NCBI RefSeq assembly: GCF_004919095.1
Contig: NZ_STGJ01000001.1
Coordinates: forward strand, 372,001-436,000
Reading direction: 5' to 3'
DNA: 64,000 nt
Source of the DNA: Crenobacter intestini
GTDB lineage: Bacteria > Pseudomonadota > Gammaproteobacteria > Burkholderiales > Chromobacteriaceae
Part shown: in pieces, positions 14,862 through 23,715 of the stretch
Position numbering within the stretch: the stretch's first letter is position 1
How the letters are laid out: each line of letters opens with the position of its first letter
Translations under genes and position numbers: made by a program
Notes under the pieces: generated by a model
Seen by the model: only the letters and a program-made list of their open reading frames with translations
Databases searched by the model: none
Told to the model about the DNA's origin: nothing

Positions 14862-16234
14862 AGGATGCGCGCCTTGACGCTGCGCGTCTTGATGCGGCCG
14901 CCGTCGAGCCAGGCGAGCGCCTGTTTCGCGTAGTCGGGGGCGATGGCGACGTAGCTTGCGGTGTCGGAGAGCTGGATCTTGCCGATCGCGGTGCCCGGCA
15001 GGCCGCCCTCGCCGGTCAGTGCGCCGAGGATGTCGCCCGGGCGCAGCTTGTCGCGCTTGCCCGCGTTGATGCACAACAGTGCCGGGGCCGGCTTGGCGTC
15101 GGCAGGCTGTACCGTCAGCTTGGCAAGCTCGTCCCAGCGCGCGCGCGCGCCCTGCACCTCTTCGATGCGGGCGAGGCGCGCGGTGTCGGTCGGCGCCACC
15201 AGGCTTAACGCGAGGCCGGTCTCGCCGGCACGGCCGGTGCGGCCGATACGGTGCACGTGCACGTCGGCTTTCGGCGCGATCTCGGCGTTGATCACGCAGT
15301 CGAGCGAGCGGATGTCGAGGCCGCGCGCGGCGACGTCGGTGGCGACCAGCACCGGCGCGCAGCCGGCGGCGAACTTGAGCAGGGTCTCGTCGCGGTCGCG
15401 CTGTTCCAGGTCACCGTATAGCGCGAGCGCGCCGATGCCCTGCGCCTCGAGCGCGCGCACCGACGCCTTGACCGCCTCGCGGGTGTTGCAGAACACCAGC
15501 GTCGAGGCCGGGCGGAAGTGGCCGATCAGGCGCACCAGCGCGTCGATGCGGCCGGCCGGGTCGACCTTGTAGAAGCGCTGCTCGATCTTCGCCGCGTCGG
15601 GCTTGGCGTCGACGCTGACGCGCTCGGGTTCGCGCATGAAGCGCTTGGCGAGGCGCTGGATGTCCTCGGGGTACGTCGCCGAGAACATCAGCGTCTGCCG
15701 GCGCTTGCCGCAGGCGTCGACGATGCCGGTGATCTCCTCGTAAAACCCCATGTCGACCATGCGGTCGGCCTCGTCGAGCACCAGCGTGCTGACGGTCGAG
15801 AGGTCGAGCGTGCGCCGCCACAGGTGGTCGTGCAGGCGGCCCGGCGTGCCGACGACGATGTGCGCGCCGTGCTCGAGCGAGCCGATCTGCGGGCCCATGC
15901 GGGTGCCGCCGGTCAGCGTGACCACCTTGATGTTTTCGACGGCGCGGGCGAGGCGGCGGATTTCACGCGCGACCTGCTCGGCCAGCTCGCGGGTCGGGCA
16001 CAGCACCAGCGCCTGCACGGCGAACCAGCGCGGGTTGATCCGGCTAAGCAAGGGCAAGCCGAACGCCGCGGTCTTGCCGCTGCCGGTCGCCGCCTGCGCG
16101 ATCAGGTCACGGCCGGCGAGCGCGACGGGCAAGGCGGCGGCCTGGATCGGCGTCATCTCGCGGTAACCGAGCGAGGGCAGGTTGGCCAGTAGCGGCGCCG
16201 GCAGCGCCAGCGCGGAAAAATCCTTTGTGTTCAC
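14858..16234 (-). CDS. dbpA: ATP-dependent RNA helicase DbpA
   Basis: A 458-residue DEAD-box helicase, the same length as E. coli DbpA. Motifs are GSGKT (51-55), PTREL, DEAD (154-157), SAT (185-187) and HRIGRTGRAG. The C-terminal domain (about 385-458) matches the DbpA RNA-binding module, with LLCINAGKRDKLRPGDILGA, which recognises hairpin 92 of 23S rRNA during 50S assembly. GTG 16234 (VNTKDFSAL) is taken as start because it matches the family N terminus, and no ATG is available nearby. The upstream extension is unlikely. Confidence 0.95.
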   Translation of the reverse strand: MNTKDFSALALPAPLLANLPSLGYREMTPIQAAALPVALAGRDLIAQAATGSGKTAAFGLPLLSRINPRWFAVQALVLCPTRELAEQVAREIRRLARAVENIKVVTLTGGTRMGPQIGSLEHGAHIVVGTPGRLHDHLWRRTLDLSTVSTLVLDEADRMVDMGFYEEITGIVDACGKRRQTLMFSATYPEDIQRLAKRFMREPERVSVDAKPDAAKIEQRFYKVDPAGRIDALVRLIGHFRPASTLVFCNTREAVKASVRALEAQGIGALALYGDLEQRDRDETLLKFAAGCAPVLVATDVAARGLDIRSLDCVINAEIAPKADVHVHRIGRTGRAGETGLALSLVAPTDTARLARIEEVQGARARWDELAKLTVQPADAKPAPALLCINAGKRDKLRPGDILGALTGEGGLPGTAIGKIQLSDTASYVAIAPDYAKQALAWLDGGRIKTRSVKARIL

Positions 16235-16338
16235 AATGACTTGGCGCCTCGAGCGCGTCAAAAAAGGCCGCAAGTGTAGCAGGCACCCGCTCGCCTGACC
16301 AATAATGTCTTGTCCACGCACGGGAGAGCCCTCTGCAT

Positions 16339-17280
16339 ATGCGCCAGAAAGTCATTTTCGACACCGACCCCGGCCTCGACGACGCTGTCGCCCTGCTCTT
16401 CCTGCTCGGCGCAAGCGACCGACTGGACCTGCTGGGCGTCACCTGCGTCGCCGGCAACGTGGGCGTCGGGGCCACCTCGCGCAACGCGCGCATCGTCTGC
16501 GAGTGGGCCGGCCGCCCCGACGTGCCGGTGTACGCGGGCGCGGCGGCGCCCTTGTGCGCGAGCGTCGCCACCGCCGAAGAGGTGCACGGCGAGGGCGGCA
16601 TGGCCGGCGCGCCGATGCACACGCCGGCCATGCCGCTGCAACCTCTGCATGCGGCGCAGTTCATCGTCGACACCGTCCGCGAACAGGCGCCCGGCAGCGT
16701 CACCCTGTGCGCGGTCGGCCCGCTGACCAACCTCGCGCTCGCGCTCTCGCTCGCGCCGGACATCGCGCCACGCATCGGCCGCATCGTGGTGATGGGCGGC
16801 GCCTATTTCGAGGGCGGCAACATCACGCCGTCGGCCGAATTCAACTTCTACGCCGACCCGCACGCCGCGGCGCGCGTGCTGCACGCCGGGGTGCCCGTCA
16901 CCGTGCTGCCGCTGGACGCCACCCACAAGGCGTGCACAGCGGCCTCCCGCGTCGCGCGCGTCGCGGCCCTGCCCAACGTTTGCGGCCCGCTCGCCGCGCG
17001 GCTGATGACGAGCTTCGAGCGGCACGACGTGCAGAAATACGGGCAGGACGGCGCACCCCTGCACGACCCGTGCGCGGTGGCGTGGCTGCTGGCGCCCGCC
17101 CTGTTCGGCGGCCGCGAGGTCAACGTAGAGATCGAGACCGCAAGCGCGCTGACCCGCGGCCACTCATCGGTCGACTGGTGGCACAGCACCGGCCGCGCGC
17201 CCAACGCAACGTGGATCACCGAGGTCGACGCCGACGCGATGTTCGCGCTGATGGCCGCGGCGATCGGCCGCCTGCCCTGA
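16339..17280 (+). CDS. Nucleoside hydrolase
   Basis: A 313-residue inosine/uridine-preferring nucleoside hydrolase. The N-terminal calcium-binding cluster FDTDPGLDDA (D8, D10, D14, D15) is intact, as are GPLTNLALAL and the VVMGGAYFEGGN and AEFNFYADP segments, with the last Asp in PLHDPCAVAWLL. It hydrolyses N-glycosidic bonds of ribonucleosides for salvage. GGGAGAG lies upstream of the ATG. Divergent from dbpA, it is followed 84 bases later by the peptidase T-like gene. Confidence 0.93.
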   Translation: MRQKVIFDTDPGLDDAVALLFLLGASDRLDLLGVTCVAGNVGVGATSRNARIVCEWAGRPDVPVYAGAAAPLCASVATAEEVHGEGGMAGAPMHTPAMPLQPLHAAQFIVDTVREQAPGSVTLCAVGPLTNLALALSLAPDIAPRIGRIVVMGGAYFEGGNITPSAEFNFYADPHAAARVLHAGVPVTVLPLDATHKACTAASRVARVAALPNVCGPLAARLMTSFERHDVQKYGQDGAPLHDPCAVAWLLAPALFGGREVNVEIETASALTRGHSSVDWWHSTGRAPNATWITEVDADAMFALMAAAIGRLP

Positions 17281-17364
17281 GGCGGGCGATTGTCTGACAC
17301 AGCGCAAAGCCGTACGCACGCCGAGCGTGCATAGTGGACGCACCCGACTGCCAAGGAGTGTGCG

Positions 17365-18600
17365 ATGCCCACCGCCGTCAGCGAGCGTTTCCTGCGTTAC
17401 GCAGCGATCGACAGCCGAGCCGACCCCGCCTCAACCGCCCAGCCCAGCAGCGCAGGACAGCGCGCACTGGGCGCGCTGCTCGCCGAAGAACTCTCGCGCA
17501 TCGGCCTGAGTGACGTCGAACACGACGCCACCGGCTGCGTCAGCGCCCGTCTGGCCGCCACCAAAGACGCCACAGACGCGCCCGCCATCGTCTGGATCGC
17601 CCACCTCGACACCGACCCTGCGGCAGACGCCTGCGTCACCGGCGCGCACGAGATCCCGGCCTGGCCGGGCCGCGCGGTGAAACTGGGCGACGGTGCCGGG
17701 CGCCTGAGCCTGCGCGACACCCCTGCGCTGCGCCTGGCGCGCGGCGACGACTTGATCGCCGGCGACGGCCACGCACGCCTGGGCATCGACGACAAGGCGG
17801 GCATCGCCGAGATCGTCAGCGCGTGCGCGCGCCTCGTGCACGCGCCTGCCGCGCCGCACGGCGAGATCTGGGTCGTGCTGTTGCCGGACGCGCACCTGGG
17901 GCGCGCCGCGGCGGCCTTCCCGCGCGAGAAGGTCAGCGCGCGCTGGGGGTATACGGTCGACGCGGGGGCGCTTGGCGAACTGTGCGGCGACAGCTTTAAC
18001 GCGACGCGCGCGTCGCTCACCTTCGAGGGCGACGGCTGCCCGCCGGGTGCGGGTTACGAGCGCCTCGTCAACGCGGCGACGCTGGCCGCGCTGTTTCACG
18101 CCGGCATGCCGCGCGACGAGACGCCGGAGGCGACCCAGGGGGCCGAAGGCTATTTCCACCTCGAATCGATGGTGGGCAACACCGAACGCGCCGAACTTCA
18201 CTACCAGCTTTGCGACTTCGTCGCCGAGGGGCTGGCCTGCCGCGAACGCTTCCTTGCCGAGCGCGCCGCCGCGTTCAACGCGGAACTCGACCGCCCGCGG
18301 GTGACGCTGGCCTTTGCCGAGCGCTGCCGCAACCTGGCCGGCATGCAGGAAAACGGGCGGCGCGCGCTCGCGCTCGCCCGCACGGCGATGGCCGACGCCG
18401 GGGTCACCCCGCGCCCGGCGCAACTGCGCGACTGCAGCATCGGCGCCCGCATCGGCCTGCCCTGCCCCGGCCTCTTCACCGGCGGCTTCAACGTCGGCAG
18501 CCCGCGCGAGTGCGTCAGCGTGCAGGCGATGGAGCGTGCGGTCGACGTGCTGGAGGCGATCGCGTACCGCACCGCGCGCGAAACGGCGCCGGCGCGCTAG
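17365..18600 (+). CDS. Peptidase T-like M20 protein with degenerate active site
   Basis: A 411-residue protein plainly related to tripeptidase PepT over its whole length (for example LGIDDKAGIAEI, RWGYTVDAGALGEL, GLPCPGLFTGGFN). Recalling E. coli PepT, first-site ligands H80/D82 (HLDTDP), bridging D142 and D199 are kept. The general-base and metal pair of PepT (PDEEVG) reads PDAHLG here, so Glu to Ala176 and Glu to His177. The VHPG histidine is lost (GCPPG), GGTDG is DCSIG, and the last metal His (NYHG) is G378. Hydrolysis by the usual mechanism is therefore doubtful. AAGGAG precedes the ATG. There are no frame breaks, so the gene is maintained and may be a pseudoenzyme. Confidence 0.85.
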   Translation: MPTAVSERFLRYAAIDSRADPASTAQPSSAGQRALGALLAEELSRIGLSDVEHDATGCVSARLAATKDATDAPAIVWIAHLDTDPAADACVTGAHEIPAWPGRAVKLGDGAGRLSLRDTPALRLARGDDLIAGDGHARLGIDDKAGIAEIVSACARLVHAPAAPHGEIWVVLLPDAHLGRAAAAFPREKVSARWGYTVDAGALGELCGDSFNATRASLTFEGDGCPPGAGYERLVNAATLAALFHAGMPRDETPEATQGAEGYFHLESMVGNTERAELHYQLCDFVAEGLACRERFLAERAAAFNAELDRPRVTLAFAERCRNLAGMQENGRRALALARTAMADAGVTPRPAQLRDCSIGARIGLPCPGLFTGGFNVGSPRECVSVQAMERAVDVLEAIAYRTARETAPAR

Positions 18601-18637
18601 AATCCGTGCGTCCAACCATTACACCGTCCCCGTCACC

Positions 18638-19225
18638 ATGCATGAGACCCCCATCGCCCGGCGCATCGCCTTCATCGTCGAGATCGACAAGCTCAAGGGC
18701 GTGCTGCGCAAGAACAAGCCGGTCACCCTCGAGCGCTACGAGAACGCCGCCGAACACAGCTGGCAGGTCGCGCTGCTCGCCTTGACGCTGGCCCCGCACG
18801 CGCCGGTGGCCCTCGACATCGAACGGGTGATCCGCCTGCTGCTGGTGCACGACATCGGCGAGATCGACAGCGGCGACACCCTGTTCTACGCGGCAAGCGC
18901 CGAGGACAAGGCGGAAGAAGCCGAAGGCGCGCGGCGCATCTTCTCCCTGCTGCCGCCGGCGCAGGCAGCGGAGATGTTCGCGCTATGGGAAGAATTCGAG
19001 GCCGCGCAAAGCGCCGAGGCGCGTTTCGCGCGGGCGATGGACCGCTTGATGCCCATCCTGCTCAACCTCAACCGCGAGGGGCAGAGCTGGCGCGAGAACG
19101 GCGTGCGCGCAGACGACGTGCGCAGCCGCGCGGCAAGCCAGGTCGACGCGGGCTGCCCGGACGCCGGGCGCTGGCTGGCAGACGCGCTCGAAAACGCCGA
19201 GGCGCGGGGCTACTTTGCGCGCTAG
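18638..19225 (+). CDS. HD-domain phosphohydrolase (YfbR-like)
   Basis: A 195-residue HD-superfamily protein. Metal-binding residues are H40 in ENAAEHSWQVALL and H71-D72 in LLLVHDIGEIDSGD. This arrangement matches the HD_3 group containing the 5'-nucleotidase YfbR and related hydrolases. It probably dephosphorylates a (deoxy)nucleoside monophosphate. It starts 37 bases after the peptidase T-like gene on the same strand, and its stop lies 11 bases inside the following lipoprotein gene, suggesting coupled translation. Confidence 0.85.
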   Translation: MHETPIARRIAFIVEIDKLKGVLRKNKPVTLERYENAAEHSWQVALLALTLAPHAPVALDIERVIRLLLVHDIGEIDSGDTLFYAASAEDKAEEAEGARRIFSLLPPAQAAEMFALWEEFEAAQSAEARFARAMDRLMPILLNLNREGQSWRENGVRADDVRSRAASQVDAGCPDAGRWLADALENAEARGYFAR

Positions 19226-19946
19226 CGCCCTGCTCGCGGGCGTGCTCGCGCTCGGCCTCGCCGGCTGCGCGTGGGTGCCGGCCAAAAAGACGGTGCCCGA
19301 GCACGCGTTCGACGCGCGCGAGCTGATCCAGACACCGACGCAGCGCCTGGCGACGCTGGTGATGGCCGAAAACCTGCAAAGCCTGGATCGGCTGCTCGCC
19401 AAGCTCTACCTGCGCAACCCCGCCGCCTGGCGCCAGGGCGGCCACACCAGCGCCGAGGCGGCCAAGTCGGAAGTGATGTTCGCGATCAAGAGCCGCCTGC
19501 CGCTCGCGCCGCTGGGCCGGGTGCGCGCGCAGGACGCGATCGCGACCGCGTTCGAGCCGGCCTTCGAGGGCGACCGCGCCGGCACCCTGGTCTACGGGCT
19601 GGGCAGCATGCTGATGGACGCATGGGAGGGCGAGCGCACGCCGACGCTCACCGACACCGTCAACGCGCAAAAGCTCGCCAACGCCGCCTACAACATCGAA
19701 GTCGCCGCCTGGCTTCTCAACCACCGCGCGGACGCCGCCGGCCGCCCGCTGCTCGTCGCCAACGAGCGCACGGCCGATACGGTCAACCTCAGCTTCGAGC
19801 GGGAATTCGGGCAGATGATAGGCCGCACGCTGCTCATGGCCACCGTCAGCGGCGAGCACCTGCGGCGCAGCGCGATCGGCGGCGCGCAGGCGGTGGCGAC
19901 CTCGACCCTGCTGCTACCCTTGAGCGCGCTGCCGGCGCTGCCCTGA
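19215..19946 (+). CDS. Predicted lipoprotein of unknown function
   Basis: A 243-residue protein with a lipoprotein signal: a hydrophobic core (6-15) and lipobox LAGC with Cys18. The TTG start at 19215 is the only one that gives a complete signal peptide. It overlaps the HD gene by 11 bases, with GAGGCG upstream. The mature part is helical, without recognised domain, containing QKLANAAYNIEVAAWLLNHR. It should be anchored in the periplasmic face of a membrane. Function unknown. Confidence 0.7.
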   Translation: MRASALLAGVLALGLAGCAWVPAKKTVPEHAFDARELIQTPTQRLATLVMAENLQSLDRLLAKLYLRNPAAWRQGGHTSAEAAKSEVMFAIKSRLPLAPLGRVRAQDAIATAFEPAFEGDRAGTLVYGLGSMLMDAWEGERTPTLTDTVNAQKLANAAYNIEVAAWLLNHRADAAGRPLLVANERTADTVNLSFEREFGQMIGRTLLMATVSGEHLRRSAIGGAQAVATSTLLLPLSALPALP

Positions 19947-19955
19947 GGCAGGCGC

Positions 19956-20522
19956 TCAGTCGTACTTGCCGCGGTAGCCGCTATAGAAGTCGCGGATCTT
20001 CGGCATGTCCACGTCGATGTCGCCGCAAGGCTCGAACACAGGGCCGAAACCGACGGTACGGCTCGGGAAGTCGATATAGGCAAGCACGATCGGCACCTGG
20101 GCGCCGCAGGCGATGCGGTAAAAGCCGGTCTTCCACTCGCGCACCTTGGCGCGCGTCCCCTCGGGCGGTACCACCACCACCAGTTCGTCGGCGCGGCCGT
20201 ACGCGTCGACGATCTGGCCGACCAGCGAGCCCGCGCGGCCACGGTTGACCGGGATGCCGCCCAGAAAGCGCATCACCGGGCCCATCGGGCCCCAGAACAG
20301 CGTGTGCTTGCCCATCCAGTAGATGCGCCCGCCACGGATGAAAGTTGCCGCCAGCGCCAGCGGGAAGTCCCAGTTGGTCGAATGCGGCGCGGCGATCATC
20401 ACGCAACGCTTGATGGACGGGAACTGCCCCTCGACGCGCCAGCCGGCGAGCTTCAACAGGCGGCTGGACAGCCAGGCCAGCGCGCGGCGGGGCAAGTTGG
20501 TATCGAAGATGGTGGTCTGCAT
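19956..20522 (-). CDS. Lysophospholipid acyltransferase-family (PlsC-like) protein
   Basis: A 188-residue acyltransferase. It has the HX4D catalytic motif HSTNWD (H47, D52), FLGGIPVNR and PPEGTR, the usual blocks of the PlsC superfamily. It likely transfers an acyl chain to a lysophospholipid or ornithine lipid precursor. The short length lacks an N-terminal membrane anchor, but a helix at 12-30 may bind the membrane. ATG 20522 is preferred, since the upstream in-frame stretch is Arg-rich and lies in intergenic sequence. A hairpin and a dispersed repeat lie upstream. Confidence 0.85.
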   Translation of the reverse strand: MQTTIFDTNLPRRALAWLSSRLLKLAGWRVEGQFPSIKRCVMIAAPHSTNWDFPLALAATFIRGGRIYWMGKHTLFWGPMGPVMRFLGGIPVNRGRAGSLVGQIVDAYGRADELVVVVPPEGTRAKVREWKTGFYRIACGAQVPIVLAYIDFPSRTVGFGPVFEPCGDIDVDMPKIRDFYSGYRGKYD

Positions 20523-20594
20523 GGGGTATGGAGGCGCTCTTGCGGCGTTGCGCGGGCGTGCCGCCCGCGATTTATGGAGCGCGCACTCTAGCGC

Positions 20595-20632
20595 AAAGCG
20601 CCGCCTGCGGCAACGCAGCAAGCGGCGCTTTT
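20595..20632 (+). terminator. Strong hairpin with GCAA tetraloop
   Basis: Outer stem 20595-20604 pairs with 20622-20631 and inner stem 20605-20609 with 20614-20618, closed by a GCAA tetraloop. TTTT follows on the plus strand and TTT on the minus strand. It may be a bidirectional terminator, or the 3' end of minus-strand transcripts from the SRPBCC gene. Confidence 0.45.
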
Positions 20633-20644
20633 GACTTAGAACCT

Positions 20645-20772
20645 GTTCACGATCTGCTGCGCATCAGCGATACGGTGTTGAAAACGGCTTCGAAATGCTC
20701 ATGTACCACCTGTACATTCCGCTTTCTCAGCCGTTTTCGCCTTGTCTCGCCCTCGCTCGCGAGATCGTGAAC
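20645..20772 (+). repeat. Dispersed palindromic repeat, copy A (~128 bp)
   Basis: Ends in perfect 11-bp inverted repeats (20645-20655 and 20762-20772, GTTCACGATCT). Inside is a second pair, AAAACGGCT/AGCCGTTTT, around a TGTAC-rich centre. A second copy lies in inverse orientation at 26105-26234, about 85% identical by eye over ~121 bases. It encodes no protein and sits between genes, like a REP or miniature element. Confidence 0.8.
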
Positions 20773-20778
20773 ACGCTC

Positions 20779-21243
20779 TTACAGCTCGCCCGCTTCGACC
20801 ATCTCGCGGATGCGGCGGATGATCGCCACATCGGTGTCGCGGTACGCCGAGCGCAGGTAGGCGGCGACGTCGACGCCGTCGACCACGCCCTCCGGCAGCG
20901 GGGTCAGGTAGGCGAAGCGCACGAACAGGTGGCCCGCCTCGGGCTCCTCGACCGTGATGGTCAGCCGGCCGCCTTCGTCGTCGGGCAGCGGGTGGGTGCG
21001 CACGACGATGGTGTCCGGCGCCGCGTGCTCGATGCGTACCCGCACCTCGAAGTTGCCGTAGCCCCAGCTGCGCTCGCTGTAGCCCTCGCCCGCCTCGTGC
21101 TCGACGTCGGTTTCCAGCGACTCGACAAAATCGAGCGCGGATAGCGCGCGCCTGAGCAGGCCGCGCCACAGCTCGTCGCGGGTCAGCGCGCGCAAGCCAG
21201 GGTTGCCGGGCTGGTTGACGGCGACCAGATGTTCGAATTGCAT
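20779..21243 (-). CDS. SRPBCC-superfamily protein (DUF1857, AtaL-like)
   Basis: A 154-residue single-domain protein with the DUF1857/AtaL-like start MQFEHLVAVNQPGNPGLRALTRDELWRGL and a START-type hydrophobic ligand cavity fold. Conserved strands follow (NFEVRVRIEHA, GGRLTITVEEPE). Ligand and function are unknown, and the group is named after a fungal biosynthetic protein. AGGAGG lies well placed before the ATG. The dispersed repeat starts seven bases after its stop. Confidence 0.85.
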   Translation of the reverse strand: MQFEHLVAVNQPGNPGLRALTRDELWRGLLRRALSALDFVESLETDVEHEAGEGYSERSWGYGNFEVRVRIEHAAPDTIVVRTHPLPDDEGGRLTITVEEPEAGHLFVRFAYLTPLPEGVVDGVDVAAYLRSAYRDTDVAIIRRIREMVEAGEL

Positions 21244-21387
21244 GGCGTCCTCCTGTCGTTTTTCGGTCGGCGAGTCTACACTGCCGGCCGCGGCAAAGCA
21301 TCCCCGGCTCGCCAGACCGGCATTTTTTGGCTATATATCTATTTTGATTAAACAAGACCGACAAGCGGAATCTATTGGAGCCATTGC

Positions 21388-22266
21388 GTGCAAGCACCCT
21401 TCCCGGACAAACAAAGCTATCTCGCAGACCCGGCCGTCGCGGCGTTCAGCCAGCGCCTCTCGCGCTGGCTAGGTGGCGAGGCCATCGCCGCCCACCCTTT
21501 CCGCCTGCGCGACAAGACGCTGCCTGAGGACGCGCCGCGCGAATTCACCGTCACCCGCCTGGAAGAGTGTTTCAGCCACTACCACTGGAACGGCCTCGAT
21601 TACGAGGAAAACGCGCGCGCGCGCCACGCGCTGCGCACGGCCTTGTCGTCCGCCCTCGCCGCTGGCGACGCCGACGCGCTGCTCGCGGCGGTCGACGCCG
21701 CGCTGCGCTGGAGCACCGGCGGCAAGGGCATCAAGCTCTATTCGCTGAACGCCGAATGGGCCGAAGCCAACCGCAAAGAGTTGCCGCGCCTGCTGGGCGA
21801 CGCGCTTGCCGTGCTGGAGTCGGACACGCCCGACGTCACCGCATTCAACGAACGCTTGCGCATGAACGTCGGCTTCACCAAGGTGTACGCGCTGGCCAGC
21901 GACCGCCTGACCATGTACGACGGCCGGGTCGGCGCCGCGCTCGGCCTGCTCGCCCGCCAGCACTGCTGGCGCGCGCGCATCGACCTGCCCGAGGCGCTGG
22001 GCTTCCCGTGGGCACCGGGCGCCTCGTCGCTGAACCGCAACCCGAGCGACGAGCGCTACCACTTCCGCCAGCTCTCCAACCGCGGCGCCTTCCACGCCGA
22101 GTGGATGATCCGCGCCAGCTGGCTGATCCGCGACGCGGCCAGCCGCTGCGACGCGGCGTGGCTTGCGCACGCGGACGCCGCCGACCGCGTCGAGGCGGCG
22201 CTCTTCATGCTGGGTTACGAGATCCCGACCGACGAGCGCAGGACGCCGGCGTTCCACTACCTGTAA
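21388..22266 (+). CDS. Conserved hypothetical protein
   Basis: A 292-residue soluble protein that I cannot assign to a family. It is helical, with recognisable stretches ECFSHYHWNGLDYEENA, KGIKLYSLNAEWAEANR and FRQLSNRGAFHAEWMIRASWL. There is no signal peptide or membrane segment. GTG 21388 is preceded by GGAG at seven bases and gives the full frame. An AT-rich stretch (about 21325-21360) upstream probably contains its promoter. dgt follows 41 bases later on the same strand with its own ribosome site. Confidence 0.7.
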   Translation: MQAPFPDKQSYLADPAVAAFSQRLSRWLGGEAIAAHPFRLRDKTLPEDAPREFTVTRLEECFSHYHWNGLDYEENARARHALRTALSSALAAGDADALLAAVDAALRWSTGGKGIKLYSLNAEWAEANRKELPRLLGDALAVLESDTPDVTAFNERLRMNVGFTKVYALASDRLTMYDGRVGAALGLLARQHCWRARIDLPEALGFPWAPGASSLNRNPSDERYHFRQLSNRGAFHAEWMIRASWLIRDAASRCDAAWLAHADAADRVEAALFMLGYEIPTDERRTPAFHYL

Positions 22267-22307
22267 GCCATCGGGCATACTGGGGGCCTACCCAACCAGG
22301 AGGCCCC

Positions 22308-23660
22308 ATGCCCGAGGCGACCATGCAGTGGCCGGCGCTGATGTCGACGCGCCGTTTCAAGCTCAAGGAAGGCAGCGTCGTGCCGGCACGCGCGCTGGCC
22401 GCCGGCGACAGCGGCGCCGGCCTGCGCACCGACTTTCACGTCGACCACGACCGCCTGGTGTTCTCCAGCGCATTCCGCCGGCTCGGCCGCAAGACGCAGG
22501 TCCACCCCCTCGCGCCGAACGACCACACCCATAACCGGCTCACCCACAGCGTCGAGGTCGCCAGCGTCGGGCGCAGCCTGGGCAACCGCGTCGGCGCGAT
22601 GCTCGCCGCCTCTTCCCGCCTGCCCGCCGGCGTCACCCCGTTCGACATCGGTGCGGTGGTGCAGGTGGCCTGCCTCGCCCACGACATCGGCAACCCGCCG
22701 TTCGGCCACACCGGCGAGGACGCGCTGCGCGACTGGTTCCGCGCACCGCGCAACGCCCTCTGGCTGGAACCCTTGAGCGCGGCGCAGCGCGCCGACATCC
22801 AGACCTACGAAGGCAACGCGCACGGCCTGCGCACGGTCGCCTCGCTCGAGCTTTACGTCGGCGAAGGCGGCATGCGGCTGACCTCGGCGGCGCTGGGCGC
22901 ACTGGTCAAATACCCGTGGACGTCCGACACCTACCCCGCGCGCGGCAAGTTCAACGTCTACCGCACCGAGCTTGCCATGTTCGAGGCGGTCGCCAGCGAG
23001 CTGGGCCTGCTGCGCCGCGGCGACACCGAATGGGCGCGCCACCCGCTCTCCTACCTGATGGAGGCAGCCGACGACATCTGCTACGCGATCCTCGACCTGG
23101 AAGACGCGGTCGAGATCGGCATGCTGGACGTCACCGAATTCGAGGAGGCGCTAGGCCCCCTGGTCGAAGTCGAGAAGGCGTGGCCGATCACCGACCCGCG
23201 CCAGCGCTGCTCGGCGCTGCGCGGCTCGGCGGTCGGCAAGTGCGTCGCCGAGGTGGCCGACCGCTGCATGGCCTTCGAGCGCGAACTGCTCGCAGGGCGC
23301 TTTCCGGCGCGCGACCTGATCGAAGTGTGCGCGCCGGCGGTGCGCGACACCGTCACCGGCGCCAAGTCGCTGGCAAGCCAGCGCATCTACCGCCACCGCG
23401 CCAAGCTGGTCACCGAAATCGCCGCCTACCCGTGCATGGGCGCGCTGCTCGACATCCTGGTCCCCGCCGCGCACGCGCTGACCACCGGCAAGGCGCTCAC
23501 CACCCGCGAGCAGTTGCACCTCGCGCTGATCGACGGGCGCATCGACGCGAGCGACGGGCCCTACCTTGCCTACATGAAGATCCTCGACTACGTCGGTGCG
23601 CTGACCGACAACGCGGCGGCGGCGCTTGCGCGCGAGGTGTCGGGGCTGGGTATACACTGA
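22308..23660 (+). CDS. dgt: Deoxyguanosinetriphosphate triphosphohydrolase (dGTPase)
   Basis: A 450-residue dGTPase. The HD site is formed by NRLTHSVEVA and CLAHDIGNPPFGHTGE, and the FSSAFRRLGRKTQVHPL start is typical of the family. It cleaves dGTP (or other dNTPs) to the nucleoside and tripolyphosphate, affecting nucleotide pools and sometimes phage defence. A strong AGGAGG ribosome site stands five bases before ATG 22308. The preceding hypothetical gene may be in the same transcript. Confidence 0.93.
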   Translation: MPEATMQWPALMSTRRFKLKEGSVVPARALAAGDSGAGLRTDFHVDHDRLVFSSAFRRLGRKTQVHPLAPNDHTHNRLTHSVEVASVGRSLGNRVGAMLAASSRLPAGVTPFDIGAVVQVACLAHDIGNPPFGHTGEDALRDWFRAPRNALWLEPLSAAQRADIQTYEGNAHGLRTVASLELYVGEGGMRLTSAALGALVKYPWTSDTYPARGKFNVYRTELAMFEAVASELGLLRRGDTEWARHPLSYLMEAADDICYAILDLEDAVEIGMLDVTEFEEALGPLVEVEKAWPITDPRQRCSALRGSAVGKCVAEVADRCMAFERELLAGRFPARDLIEVCAPAVRDTVTGAKSLASQRIYRHRAKLVTEIAAYPCMGALLDILVPAAHALTTGKALTTREQLHLALIDGRIDASDGPYLAYMKILDYVGALTDNAAAALAREVSGLGIH

Positions 23661-23715
23661 TAGCCAAAGCGGCAAGATGGCGGCATGCTTGCAAGAAACA
23701 AACGAGCACACCGCC

